DNA of 64,000 nucleotides from Streptomyces subrutilus (GCF_008704535.1 NZ_CP023701.1:3660501-3724500), one strand, 5' to 3'; positions 18,011-25,776 are shown, counted from the stretch's first letter. Translations and numbers: made by a program. Notes: generated by a model not told the origin, from the sequence alone.

Positions 18011-18328
18011 ATGGAGATCGTCTACGCCAGCCTGACCCGCAGGCACACCGGCAATGCCCCGCACGAGAGCGATGCGGCCCGGGTCGTAGACGCCCTGTGG
18101 GCCCACGCACTGCCCGGCGACGGACTCCAGCACGCCAGCGCGCGCCCCGAACACGACCGGATCGACCTCCTGCTGTACCTCATGACCAAGGACGCCTCCA
18201 CCGCGCCCGCCGCCCTGTGCCGCGCCCACGCCCTGATCGAGCGCAGCCGACGGAACTCACTCGGACTCCGACGGCGCTACCTGGCCTCGCCCCCGCACTC
18301 GCGGGAAGCGGACCACACCTGCTCGTGA
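18011..18328 (+). CDS. conserved-looking hypothetical protein downstream of the peptide gene
   Basis: A 105-aa soluble, Arg/His/Leu-rich protein (MEIVYASLTRRHTGN..., DRIDLLLYLM, RRRYLASPP). Ten bases separate it from the peptide stop, and no strong SD is present, so translation is probably coupled. There is no signal peptide or membrane helix. The compact helical pattern and coupling to the exported peptide suggest a helper gene, such as an intracellular partner or immunity-like protein. No known domain is recognised. Expression could be tested; the frame has normal codon use for this genome, which supports it being real. Confidence 0.55.
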   Translation: MEIVYASLTRRHTGNAPHESDAARVVDALWAHALPGDGLQHASARPEHDRIDLLLYLMTKDASTAPAALCRAHALIERSRRNSLGLRRRYLASPPHSREADHTCS

Positions 18329-18520
18329 CCGGCGGTACCCGAGGTGGCCGCGGGCGCCCACCTCGACCCCGATGACGGCCCGTTCGGACGGAAGGGCCGC
18401 CCGGCGGCCCGCTCCTGGCGACCGACACGCGGCACCCGGCCCTGAGGCCCGGAACCGAGGGCGCGGAAGACCCGTACGACCCAGCTGTCTCCTCTGTCAC
18501 CTGTCTCATCACCAGGAGTT

Positions 18521-19849
18521 GTGTTGCCCGTCAAGAACCCGGCCCTCCGTGCCGCGAGCATCGTCACCGCCGCCTGCGCCGCCTCGCTCGTCCTGACCGC
18601 CATGCCGGCCCACTCCGACCCGGTGCAGGCCCCGCCCGGAGCCACGGACACCGTGTCGCGGGAGACCTCGGCCGTCGAGCACCCCCAGGGCAAACCGGGC
18701 CCCCTCCAGGGCCCGCGCTCCGGGCGCTCCTCCGGCGCCCCTGCCGCGCAGACCCTCTCCCCGATCACCCGCAGCACGGTCATCGCCCGAGCCAAGACCT
18801 GGGTGGACGCCCAGGTCCCGTACAGCCAGAGCGACTACCGCGACGGCTACCGCACCGACTGCTCCGGTCTGGTGTCGATGGCCTGGAACCTCGGGACCAA
18901 CGCCTGGACCGGCGACCTCGACACCTACGCCAACCGGATCACCAAGAGCGAGCTGCGCAAGGGCGACATGCTGCTCTTCCACAACGCGGCCAACCCGGTG
19001 AACGGATCGCACGTCGTGCTCTTCGAGAGCTGGACCGACTCCTCGATGACGTCCTACATAGGCATCGAGCAGACCAGACCGCACGGCCTGCGCCGCGTGA
19101 TCCCCTACGCCTACTTCAGCAATTCCGGCTCCTACATTCCGTACCGGTACAAGAACATCGTCGAGGACGTCGTCACTCCCGGGGATGCGCCGGTGGCGGG
19201 GAACTGGGACGGCGGCCCGGCCGCGAACGTCGGCGTCTTCCGACCCTCCACCGGACAGTTCCACCTCCGCTACGACGACGGAACCCTCACCACCATCGAC
19301 TGGGGACAAACCGGAGACCTCCCCGTCTCCGCCAACTGGGACGGAACCGGACCCGACAACCTCGGCGTCTTCCGACCCTCCACCGGACAGTTCCACCTCC
19401 GCAACGACAACGGCACCCTCACCATCCTCGACTGGGGACAAACCGGAGACCTCCCCGTCGCCGCCAACTGGGACGGCGGCGCTGCCTCCAACATCGGCAT
19501 CTGGCGCAACGGAACCTTCCACCTCCGCAACGACAACGGAACCCTCACCACCATCGACTGGGGACAAACCGGAGACCTCCCCGTCACCGGCAACTGGGAC
19601 GGAACCGGACCCGACAACCTCGGCGTCTTCCGACCCTCCACCGGACAGTTCCACCTCCGCAACGACAACGGCACCCTCACCACCCTCGACTGGGGACAAA
19701 CCGGAGACCTCCCCGTCGCCGCCAACTGGGACGGCGGCAACGGCGCACCCGCCGCCAACATCGGCATCTGGCGCCCCTCCCAAGGCCGCTTCCACCTCCG
19801 CAACGACAACGGCACCCTCACCACCCTCGACTGGGGCCAGCCCAGGTGA
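18521..19849 (+). CDS. secreted NlpC/P60-like cell-wall hydrolase with C-terminal VCBS/FG-GAP-like repeat domain
   Basis: A 442-aa exported protein. After a Sec signal (about 1-32) and a linker comes an NlpC/P60-like cysteine hydrolase domain (about 80-215) with the nucleophile in TDCSGLVSMAW and a candidate catalytic His in GSHVVLFESW. Residues 220-442 are five ~44-residue repeats of the form GDLPVAANWDG-...-GVFRPSTGQFHL-...-DWGQT, likely a beta-propeller-like binding domain. AGGAG lies just before two possible starts: GTG 18521 (spacing two) and TTG 18524 (spacing five). TTG may be the true start; only one residue changes. It likely cleaves peptidoglycan peptides. The repeat domain DNA is almost identical to that of the next gene. 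Confidence 0.8.
   Translation: MLPVKNPALRAASIVTAACAASLVLTAMPAHSDPVQAPPGATDTVSRETSAVEHPQGKPGPLQGPRSGRSSGAPAAQTLSPITRSTVIARAKTWVDAQVPYSQSDYRDGYRTDCSGLVSMAWNLGTNAWTGDLDTYANRITKSELRKGDMLLFHNAANPVNGSHVVLFESWTDSSMTSYIGIEQTRPHGLRRVIPYAYFSNSGSYIPYRYKNIVEDVVTPGDAPVAGNWDGGPAANVGVFRPSTGQFHLRYDDGTLTTIDWGQTGDLPVSANWDGTGPDNLGVFRPSTGQFHLRNDNGTLTILDWGQTGDLPVAANWDGGAASNIGIWRNGTFHLRNDNGTLTTIDWGQTGDLPVTGNWDGTGPDNLGVFRPSTGQFHLRNDNGTLTTLDWGQTGDLPVAANWDGGNGAPAANIGIWRPSQGRFHLRNDNGTLTTLDWGQPR
19179..19847 (+). repeat. 669-bp direct repeat, copy 1 (C-terminal repeat domain)
   Basis: Matches 20566-21234 with one difference found by reading (C at 19683, T at 21070). It covers the entire five-unit repeat domain and ends inside the stop codon. 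Inside it, units 2 and 4 are again almost the same at DNA level. Codons such as GGA and CAA are commoner here than in flanking genes. Confidence 0.95.
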
Positions 19850-19940
19850 GCACTCCCGGGAGTGCAGCCGGCCGCACCCCCGGGGCCCCAGCCTGATGCA
19901 CCGTCATCGCCGTCCCGTCGAAGCGGAAGAGAGCACTCCC

Positions 19941-21236
19941 GTGAACCGAACCAAGCGCAGACACCTGACCGTGGCCGTCACCGCCGTCGCAGCACTGACC
20001 GCAGGCCTCGTCACCTCGGCCTCCGCGGCCGAGAAGCGCGAGGGTGACCGCCCCGCCCTCACGGCCCCGGCCGCCGACATCGCCGCGGCCCGCTCGCCCA
20101 ACTACTCCTGCGGCACGGAAACCGGCTCCGACCGCGCCACCGCCGACCGGCTCAGCAGCGAGCTCACCGGGACCCTGCGCGGTTACCTGACGTCCTACCG
20201 GGTCTCCTGTGCTCGCGCGATCGTCAACGCGGTCCAGGCCCGCGGTCTCTCCCAGCGGGCCGCCGTCATCGCGGTGACCACCGCCATCGTGGAAAGCACC
20301 CTGTACAACAACCCGAACATGATCGACCTCGACAGCGTCGGCCTGTTCCAGCAGCGGGCCAGCTGGGGTTCGTTCGACCAACGGATGAATCCCGCCTGGT
20401 CGACCAACGCATTCCTGAACCAGCTGGTCAAGCAGAACAACTGGCAGACGCGCCCGATCGGAGAGCTCTGCCAGGCCGTGCAGATCTCGGCCTACCCCGA
20501 CAGGTACCAGACCCAGGCCGCCGACGCCCAGCGCATCGTCGGCGATCTGTGGAGCCCGCAGACCTCCGGGGATGCGCCGGTGGCGGGGAACTGGGACGGC
20601 GGCCCGGCCGCGAACGTCGGCGTCTTCCGACCCTCCACCGGACAGTTCCACCTCCGCTACGACGACGGAACCCTCACCACCATCGACTGGGGACAAACCG
20701 GAGACCTCCCCGTCTCCGCCAACTGGGACGGAACCGGACCCGACAACCTCGGCGTCTTCCGACCCTCCACCGGACAGTTCCACCTCCGCAACGACAACGG
20801 CACCCTCACCATCCTCGACTGGGGACAAACCGGAGACCTCCCCGTCGCCGCCAACTGGGACGGCGGCGCTGCCTCCAACATCGGCATCTGGCGCAACGGA
20901 ACCTTCCACCTCCGCAACGACAACGGAACCCTCACCACCATCGACTGGGGACAAACCGGAGACCTCCCCGTCACCGGCAACTGGGACGGAACCGGACCCG
21001 ACAACCTCGGCGTCTTCCGACCCTCCACCGGACAGTTCCACCTCCGCAACGACAACGGCACCCTCACCATCCTCGACTGGGGACAAACCGGAGACCTCCC
21101 CGTCGCCGCCAACTGGGACGGCGGCAACGGCGCACCCGCCGCCAACATCGGCATCTGGCGCCCCTCCCAAGGCCGCTTCCACCTCCGCAACGACAACGGC
21201 ACCCTCACCACCCTCGACTGGGGCCAGCCCAGGTAG
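19941..21236 (+). CDS. secreted lysozyme/transglycosylase-like protein with the same C-terminal repeat domain
   Basis: A 431-aa exported protein starting at GTG 19941 (purine-rich GGAAGAGAG upstream). A Sec signal with basic NRTKRRH start covers about 1-30. Residues 50-200 form a lysozyme-like fold common in actinobacteria: RAAVIAVTTAIVESTLYN carries a candidate catalytic Glu, followed by DSVGLFQQRASWG and a CQAVQISAYPDRYQ segment with Cys. Residues 210-431 are the same five-unit repeat domain as in the neighbour, differing at a single residue (Ile for Thr). It would cleave glycan strands, complementing the NlpC/P60-like enzyme. The 91-base spacer and shared strand suggest one operon. Confidence 0.8.
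   Translation: MNRTKRRHLTVAVTAVAALTAGLVTSASAAEKREGDRPALTAPAADIAAARSPNYSCGTETGSDRATADRLSSELTGTLRGYLTSYRVSCARAIVNAVQARGLSQRAAVIAVTTAIVESTLYNNPNMIDLDSVGLFQQRASWGSFDQRMNPAWSTNAFLNQLVKQNNWQTRPIGELCQAVQISAYPDRYQTQAADAQRIVGDLWSPQTSGDAPVAGNWDGGPAANVGVFRPSTGQFHLRYDDGTLTTIDWGQTGDLPVSANWDGTGPDNLGVFRPSTGQFHLRNDNGTLTILDWGQTGDLPVAANWDGGAASNIGIWRNGTFHLRNDNGTLTTIDWGQTGDLPVTGNWDGTGPDNLGVFRPSTGQFHLRNDNGTLTILDWGQTGDLPVAANWDGGNGAPAANIGIWRPSQGRFHLRNDNGTLTTLDWGQPR
20566..21234 (+). repeat. 669-bp direct repeat, copy 2
   Basis: Second copy of 19179-19847, offset by 1387 bases. The upstream catalytic parts of the two genes are unrelated, so the boundary is sharp: identity begins at CCGGGGATGCGCC and ends one base into the stop codon (TGA versus TAG). 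Confidence 0.95.
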
Positions 21237-21255
21237 TCCCGGCCTTGCCCAGCCC

Positions 21256-21290
21256 GCGCCCGGCGCGCCCACCAGCGGGCCGCCGGGCGC
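21256..21290 (+). terminator. stem-loop after the hydrolase pair
   Basis: GCGCCCGGC pairs with GCCGGGCGC (9 bp) about 20 bases after the stop codon of the lysozyme-like gene. A GC-rich stem without U-tract is typical of streptomycete terminators. Confidence 0.4.
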
Positions 21291-21394
21291 CTGCGCACGC
21301 CGACGGCGCAGCAGCCATACCCGTGCCCGTGCCCGCCGACCTCGTCCACCGCCGAATCTGCGTGCCGTCCGGGCACGAGGTCTACGCTCGCGGC

Positions 21395-21748
21395 ATGGAC
21401 CAGAACGAGGTCATCAAGAAGGTCGTCGGCATCCTGACCGAGGCCTACGCCGACGTCCGCCCGCGCGAGGGAGAGGACGAAGCCGACGCCGAGGAGCCGG
21501 GTCTGATCGGCCAGTTCCTCACCGAAGCCATGCCGAAGATCGAGCTCTCGCCCGACGACTCCCTGGAGGAGCTCGCCGACCAGGTGGGCCGCGAGATGGG
21601 CCAGGCGGTCACGCAGCTGGCCGCGGCCTTCGCCGCGGCGTACATCGAACTCGCGCTGGTCCACGACGACGGCGACCCGGCGGTGTCCTCGGCCGACGTG
21701 CTCCGCAACCTCGCCATCCGGGCCGAGGCCCAGGCCGCCGGCGACTGA
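21395..21748 (+). CDS. hypothetical acidic protein (117 aa)
   Basis: A soluble, strongly acidic, helical protein (MDQNEVIKKVVGILTEAY..., EDEADAEEPG, DDSLEELADQVGREMG, FAAAYIELALVHDDGD). There is no signal peptide, membrane helix or known motif. No SD is seen; TACGCT lies six bases before the ATG, so the mRNA may be leaderless. It stands alone between the hydrolase terminator and convergent DUF4287. It could be a small regulatory or adaptor protein, but I do not recognise a family. Confidence 0.55.
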   Translation: MDQNEVIKKVVGILTEAYADVRPREGEDEADAEEPGLIGQFLTEAMPKIELSPDDSLEELADQVGREMGQAVTQLAAAFAAAYIELALVHDDGDPAVSSADVLRNLAIRAEAQAAGD

Positions 21749-21805
21749 CCCGTACCGCCGCGCCGGACGACCCGCTCGTGCGGACCTCCGCACCGGGCGC
21801 GGCGG

Positions 21806-22018
21806 CTACGCGGCGCTGTCCTCGGCGAGGGTGTGCGCGACCAGGGCGTTGGCGTGCCCGTGTCCCAGGCCGTGCTCGGACTTGAGCCAGGCCACGAGTT
21901 CCATGTGCCGGGTCAGCGGCGAGGCGCGGATGAGGTCCTTCCACTCGGCGACCGGGCGGCCGTACTTCTTCTCGATCGACGGGAAGTAACTGGCAGGGCC
22001 CTTCACGGTGTCGGTCAT
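21806..22018 (-). CDS. DUF4287 domain-containing protein
   Basis: A 70-aa protein whose sequence KGPASYFPSIEKKYGRPVAE, followed by KDLIRASPLTRHMELVAWL and HGLGHGHANALVAH, is the full DUF4287 pattern. It is a small helical domain found alone or fused to DUF5655 in many bacteria, with unknown biochemical role. The start at 22018 (MTDTVKG) is preferred over an upstream in-frame start because the family begins here. It is convergent with the acidic hypothetical and 109 bases ahead of DUF998 on the same strand. Confidence 0.8.
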   Translation of the reverse strand: MTDTVKGPASYFPSIEKKYGRPVAEWKDLIRASPLTRHMELVAWLKSEHGLGHGHANALVAHTLAEDSAA

Positions 22019-22127
22019 GTCGTGTCCCGTTCCCTCGGTTCGGTGTGGCCGTTCGACGCGATGCGGTGCGGTACAGATGGTGTCGACCATGTCGATGATC
22101 TTGGCTGTGCCGATGATGGCCGAAGGA

Positions 22128-22865
22128 TCAGCGGCCGGCCACCCGTTCGCCCCCTTCGCCCACGGCCGCCGGTCGGGCCGCCATCGCGGTCCTCGCCGTC
22201 ATCGCGGTCAGCGCCGTCAGCCAGACGAGACCGAGTCCCGCTCCGGCGGTGAAGGCCAGGACGGACGCCGAGGAGCCCGCGAACCCGGCGAGCACCCCGA
22301 CCGGCACGATCCGGGAGGCCACGGCCCGACCCCGTTGGCCCCGGGCGGTGAAGGCGCGGGCCAGGACGACGGACGCGGCGCAGAACGCGAGGTAGCCCAC
22401 CATGCCGGCGACCATGTGGACGGCGCCGTGCGCGCTGAGCCGGGCGGCGTCGGGGGCCCCGACGGGGAAGCCGGCCCCGGCGTCGGCGCGGAACACCGCG
22501 GCCACCAGGAACGAGGCCCCGAACACCCCCACCAGGCGCGGACCCCAGGTCCCGCCGGGGCCACCGCCCAGCACCCGGTGCATCCCGACCGCGCCGGCGA
22601 GGACCGAGGCACCGGTGAGCAGGAAGCTCACCACCTGGATCCACCCCGGACCACCGAGGGCGAGCTGGCTGATGGCATTGCGGGTGAAGTCGAACCCGTC
22701 GCGCGAAAGCCCCTGCGCGACACCCGCCCCGAGGAACAGCGGCCCGGCCACGAGCCCGCCGGCGAGCAGACCCCGCACCCGCGGCACCGGCCGCGGCAGG
22801 GACAGGGCGCCGGAGCACCCGGATTCGGGGGCGGGGGCGGCGGGGGCGCTGAGCGTGCGGGCCAT
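22128..22865 (-). CDS. DUF998-family membrane protein
   Basis: A 245-aa integral membrane protein with about six helices. The FTRNAISQLALGGPGWIQV segment after the first helix and HGAVHMVAGMVGY later are typical of DUF998. The N-terminal 30 residues are Pro/Ala-rich and the C-terminal 20 basic. The function of the family is unknown; members occur near regulators and in stress loci. ATG start with AGGAAGG upstream on the minus strand. A perfect palindrome lies 76 bases upstream, between it and the divergent DUF5994 gene. Confidence 0.75.
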   Translation of the reverse strand: MARTLSAPAAPAPESGCSGALSLPRPVPRVRGLLAGGLVAGPLFLGAGVAQGLSRDGFDFTRNAISQLALGGPGWIQVVSFLLTGASVLAGAVGMHRVLGGGPGGTWGPRLVGVFGASFLVAAVFRADAGAGFPVGAPDAARLSAHGAVHMVAGMVGYLAFCAASVVLARAFTARGQRGRAVASRIVPVGVLAGFAGSSASVLAFTAGAGLGLVWLTALTAMTARTAMAARPAAVGEGGERVAGR

Positions 22866-22940
22866 GACGAGCCTTCCTCGGTGGGGTTGGTGTCACTCCC
22901 TATGACCGGCCCCGGCCGGCGAAGTCATCGACCCGCCACA

Positions 22941-22954
22941 GTGACCCGGGTCAC
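22941..22954. promoter_or_regulatory. 14-bp palindrome in divergent intergenic region
   Basis: GTGACCCGGGTCAC is perfectly symmetric and sits between divergent DUF998 and DUF5994 genes. It is an operator candidate for an unknown regulator. Chance occurrence in GC-rich DNA is possible. A TAGAGT at 23035-23040 may be the -10 of the DUF5994 transcript. Confidence 0.35.
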
Positions 22955-23146
22955 ATGGCCGCGAGGGCGGCCGACGACGTGCGCGGCCGTCCGAAAATGC
23001 CTGCTCACACCGGTCAGAACCGGCCGGACGGGCGTAGAGTGAAAGCACCGGGAGCATTCCGCACACCGGCTTCCACGCGGGTGTCGTTTCCGGCGATCGC
23101 CGGAAAACCGGGCTGCCGACGGGCGGCCCGGGGGCAGGTCCACTCC

Positions 23147-23722
23147 ATGACCAGCACCCTCGACCGGACCGCTCCCCGCGACCTCGCCGCAGCCCTCCCG
23201 GCCCGCTTGTCCCTCACCCCGAAGTCCTCGCTCGCCGGGCAGCTGGACGGGGCCTGGTGGCCCCGCTCCCGCGATCTCGCGGCCGAAATCCCCCCGCTCG
23301 CGGCCGCGCTGGCCGAGCCCTGGGGGCGCATCACCCGGGTCACGGTGAACCCCGCCCACTGGCCCTCCGTACCGCGCACCATCGCCGCGGGCGGGCACAC
23401 ACTGCACGTCGGCTGGTTCACCGAACAGCACCCCGACAAGCTGATCCTGCTCTCCTACACCGTCGGCCGCTGGGACCTCCTCGTCGTCCCGCCCGAGACC
23501 GAGCCGGGCGCCGCGGCCCGCCTGATGGTCGCCGCCGCGATCCCGGGCAGCGTCCTGACCGCCGGAGCCCTGATGGCCGACGAGGCCGCCATCGGGCGCG
23601 GCGTGCGCGACGCGGTGCGCCGCGAAACCACCTGGGAGAGCGAGGGCGGAGCGTGCATGTCCCCCTTCGGCGATCCGCTGCGCGGCGGTGCGCACCCCCT
23701 CGCCGGAAACGGCCGGTGGTGA
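23147..23722 (+). CDS. DUF5994 family protein
   Basis: A 191-aa soluble protein. ARLSLTPKSSLAGQLDGAWW, then PRSRDLAAEIPPL and a central GRITRVTVNPAHWP, match the actinobacterial DUF5994 family, often found beside cold-shock or regulatory genes. No catalytic motif is apparent. The start ATG 23147 has GGGGGCAGG upstream; the longer open frame begins in the promoter region and is not used. A possible TAGAGT -10 implies a ~100-base leader. Stress-related function is suggested only by its place next to csp genes. Confidence 0.75.
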   Translation: MTSTLDRTAPRDLAAALPARLSLTPKSSLAGQLDGAWWPRSRDLAAEIPPLAAALAEPWGRITRVTVNPAHWPSVPRTIAAGGHTLHVGWFTEQHPDKLILLSYTVGRWDLLVVPPETEPGAAARLMVAAAIPGSVLTAGALMADEAAIGRGVRDAVRRETTWESEGGACMSPFGDPLRGGAHPLAGNGRW

Positions 23723-23884
23723 GCTCCCGCACCGGCCGCCGCGGCGCCGCTGCGAAAAGGCTTCCTCGCGGGACGGGCAATATCTGTAGCCGCGGTATCA
23801 GAAAGAGCCGCGAGGCGCCGTGAGGGAATCTTGCGCACCAGTCGGAATGAATTTCGTCGCCGCGCAATGCCGCTGGGGCCGTGC

Positions 23885-24056
23885 TACTGTCGATAGAAGT
23901 TGCAGTTGTGGTTCCCAAAAACTTCAAGTGCCCCCGCCCATTCACATCGGCGGGAGCACTTTTGTATTTCCGGTCATTTCCGGGCGGGGCATCATCGCGG
24001 CGACACCGGAGTCCGCACGGTGCGGTCTCCGGGTACTGCCCCGAAGGAGATTTGAC
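23885..24056 (+). promoter_or_regulatory. csp promoter and structured leader, copy 1 (possible attenuator)
   Basis: An extended -10, TGCTACTGT, ends at 23890, 166 bases before the ATG. The leader begins with GTTGCAGTTGTGGTTCCCAA. Hairpin 1: AAGTGC (23926-23931) pairs with GCACTT (23956-23961), enclosing a second 6-bp helix, and is followed by a T-rich run, as in an intrinsic terminator. Hairpin 2 spans 24006-24032 (CCGGAG... / ...CTCCGG). GAAGGAGA is the SD. The leader of the csp gene at 28456 shares promoter, block order and exact length. Autoregulated attenuation is inference. Confidence 0.7.
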
Positions 24057-24260
24057 ATGGCATCTGGCACCGTGAAGTGGTTCAACGCCGAAAAGGGCTT
24101 CGGCTTCATCGAGCAGGACGGCGGCGGCGCGGACGTGTTCGCCCACTACTCGAACATCGCCGCCCAGGGTTTCCGCGAGCTGCAGGAGGGCCAGAAGGTC
24201 ACCTTCGACATCGCGCAGGGCCAGAAGGGCCCGACGGCGGAGAACATCGTTCCCGCCTGA
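24057..24260 (+). CDS. cold shock protein, CspA family (copy 1)
   Basis: A 67-aa single cold-shock domain: [15 protein letters not shown] carries RNP1 (KGFGFI) and DVFAHYSNI carries RNP2 (VFAHY). It binds single-stranded RNA/DNA as a chaperone that melts secondary structure. The start follows GAAGGAGA by six bases. It differs from the copy at 28456 by only a few residues (for example EQDGGG versus EQEGGG). It has the same kind of ~160-base structured leader and is followed by a 20-bp terminator stem. Csp proteins act on RNA hairpins, so self-regulation through the leader is plausible. Confidence 0.97.
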   Translation: MASGTVKWFNAEKGFGFIEQDGGGADVFAHYSNIAAQGFRELQEGQKVTFDIAQGQKGPTAENIVPA

Positions 24261-24279
24261 TGCACTGACGCGAAAGCGC

Positions 24280-24323
24280 ACGGAGCCGGGGCCCGCACCA
24301 CACGGTGCGGGCCCCGGCTCCGT
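24280..24323. terminator. 20-bp perfect terminator stem-loop after csp copy 1
   Basis: The arm 24280-24299 (ACGGAGCCGGGGCCCGCACC) is the exact complement of 24304-24323, with loop ACAC. It sits between the csp gene and the convergent ATPase gene, so it can serve both strands. Confidence 0.85.
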
Positions 24324-24364
24324 CGTGTCCCCGGCCCTTCCCGTCGGCTCCCGAAAGAGACGGC

Positions 24365-24808
24365 CTAGCGGGCGAGCAGGGCCCGTACGGTCTTTCCGCC
24401 CGCCGGACGGCGGGTGACCACGGTGGCCCGGGCCAGCTGGTTGACCATCTGCCAGCCGAACCCGCCCGTGCCGCCCGTCAGGTCGGGGGTGCGCATCCGC
24501 GGCGGCCGGGAACTGGCGTCGTGGACGGCCACCTCGATGGCGCGCGGGTGCGCGGTCAGGCGCAGGGTGCAGGTGCCGCCGCCGTGGCGCAGGGCGTTGG
24601 TGACGAGTTCCGACACGACCAGGACGACCGTGTCGGCGGTGTCCGGGTCCACCGCCGGCTGCCGCAGGCCCTCCAGAAAGGTGCGGGCGGTGTCCCGCGC
24701 ACCGGCGACCGCCGTCGTGGGGCAGACGGTCGCCGTGTCGAAATCGGCCGCGGCGTCGAAGCCCGCCGGGTCGTGTCCGGTCGTCGGCATCAGGCTCATC
24801 GGACTCAT
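24365..24808 (-). CDS. ATP-binding protein, HATPase_c (anti-sigma factor/RsbW-like)
   Basis: A 147-aa GHKL ATPase domain with N-box SELVTNALRHGG and a G1-like TGGFGWQMVNQL segment. The family in streptomycetes includes anti-sigma kinases and partners of small regulators. The start is taken as ATG 24808 (MSPMSLMPTTG), with AGGGTGAG just upstream; GTG at 24838 is a longer alternative. No signal peptide. It lies between csp copies 1 and 2, on the opposite strand. Two further genes of this class are in the window (32680 and 54180). A target sigma or anti-sigma antagonist cannot be named. Confidence 0.8.
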   Translation of the reverse strand: MSPMSLMPTTGHDPAGFDAAADFDTATVCPTTAVAGARDTARTFLEGLRQPAVDPDTADTVVLVVSELVTNALRHGGGTCTLRLTAHPRAIEVAVHDASSRPPRMRTPDLTGGTGGFGWQMVNQLARATVVTRRPAGGKTVRALLAR

Positions 24809-24851
24809 CGGGCTCACCCTGCTCTCTGCGTCGGCCACGCGTGGCGGCCGG

Positions 24852-25058
24852 TCAGCCGGTGGTGCGTCGGTAGGGGCCGGTACGCGGCTCGGGCACGGTC
24901 GTCAGACGGTGTGCGCCGCGCCGCGGCCGACGGGTCGTGAAGCGCTCGCGCCGCGTCGCGCGGCCGCCCTGCCGGGGAGGATTGACCGACGGAGCGAGTA
25001 CGAGAGCGGCGACGATCGCCACGACCAGGCTCAGGATGATCACGGTACCCACGGACAT
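24852..25058 (-). CDS. small membrane protein, hypothetical (68 aa)
   Basis: One transmembrane helix (SVGTVIILSLVVAIVAALVL, residues 2-21) followed by a very basic cytoplasmic tail with RRERFTTRRPRRG. The ATG at 25058 has GAGGCGGGA upstream; the longer frame adds only a basic stretch before the membrane helix. It is co-directional with, and 43 bases upstream of, the ATPase gene, so the two are probably one transcript. The basic tail could bind nucleic acid or acidic lipids. I do not recognise a family. Confidence 0.55.
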   Translation of the reverse strand: MSVGTVIILSLVVAIVAALVLAPSVNPPRQGGRATRRERFTTRRPRRGAHRLTTVPEPRTGPYRRTTG

Positions 25059-25402
25059 GTGTCCCGCCTCTCTACGGTGACTGAGGTCTCTCCTCACCCA
25101 GTGTTACCGTTCGTCACCCGACTAAACACTTTCCGTGATCTCGGGCCCGGCCCGCGGGGCCGGCGCGGTCCGTCGGGGGCTCCGCGGGGGACCGCCGCGC
25201 GGAGAACCTGCGTTGAGTCGTCATTTCCTCTGGTGACGGTGCGTGCCGTCCGTGTAGCGTGCCGGTAGCTGTCGTGGTTCGAAGTGCCCGCTGCCCGCAT
25301 CCGTTGGTGTGGGCAGTTCTGCTGAGTCGTGCCGATGGACCAAGGCGATCACCTCCGTCTCCCGCACCGGTGGGAGACGTTCATCGACTGGAAGGCATGA
25401 CC

Positions 25403-25606
25403 ATGGCCACCGGAACTGTGAAGTGGTTCAACGCGGAGAAGGGCTTCGGCTTCATCGCCCAGGACGGCGGCGGCCCGGACGTCTTCGCCCACTACTCGGC
25501 GATCAACGCCACCGGCTACCGCGAGCTCCAGGAGGGTCAGGCCGTGACCTTCGACATCACGCAGGGCCAGAAGGGCCCGCAGGCGGAGAACATCACCCCC
25601 GCCTGA
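25403..25606 (+). CDS. cold shock protein, CspA family (copy 2)
   Basis: A 67-aa cold-shock domain with RNP1 KGFGFI and RNP2 VFAHY. It is the most diverged of the three copies ([26 protein letters not shown] end). ATG 25403 is seven bases from GGAAGG; an ATG six bases earlier would leave only one base of spacing and is rejected. Its leader has GTGGTTC and AAGTGCCC in common with the other csp leaders. It lacks their long conserved blocks and has different hairpins (CTGCCCGCA/TGTGGGCAG and CGTCTCCC/GGGAGACG). So it is probably regulated differently. A 16-bp terminator stem follows. Confidence 0.97.
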   Translation: MATGTVKWFNAEKGFGFIAQDGGGPDVFAHYSAINATGYRELQEGQAVTFDITQGQKGPQAENITPA

Positions 25607-25627
25607 GCTCCTTCCCCGTAGTGAACC

Positions 25628-25663
25628 GGCAGGGCCGCGCAGCACACGCTGCGCGGCCCTGCC
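25628..25663 (+). terminator. 16-bp perfect terminator stem-loop after csp copy 2
   Basis: GGCAGGGCCGCGCAGC (25628-25643) pairs exactly with 25648-25663 around loop ACAC, the same loop as in the terminator of csp copy 1. Confidence 0.85.
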
Positions 25664-25776
25664 GTGCTTCCGGGCGCCCGGACCCGCCCGGCCGGGGCGA
25701 TGGTGTTGAATTTCCCCCGGGGCCGGTGCCGGACGGCGGCGCGCGGCCCTCGACGCTTTCCCACGAAGAGGTGCAG

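Noticed and set aside
19179..21234. Regular DNA repeats suggestive of a CRISPR array
   Set aside because: Units are about 130 bases, in frame, and encode protein repeats with WDG/FRPSTG patterns; no spacers and no cas genes.
23820..24056. In-frame N-terminal extension of csp copy 1
   Set aside because: The region is the conserved leader RNA; the protein begins at the SD-supported MASGTVKW start.
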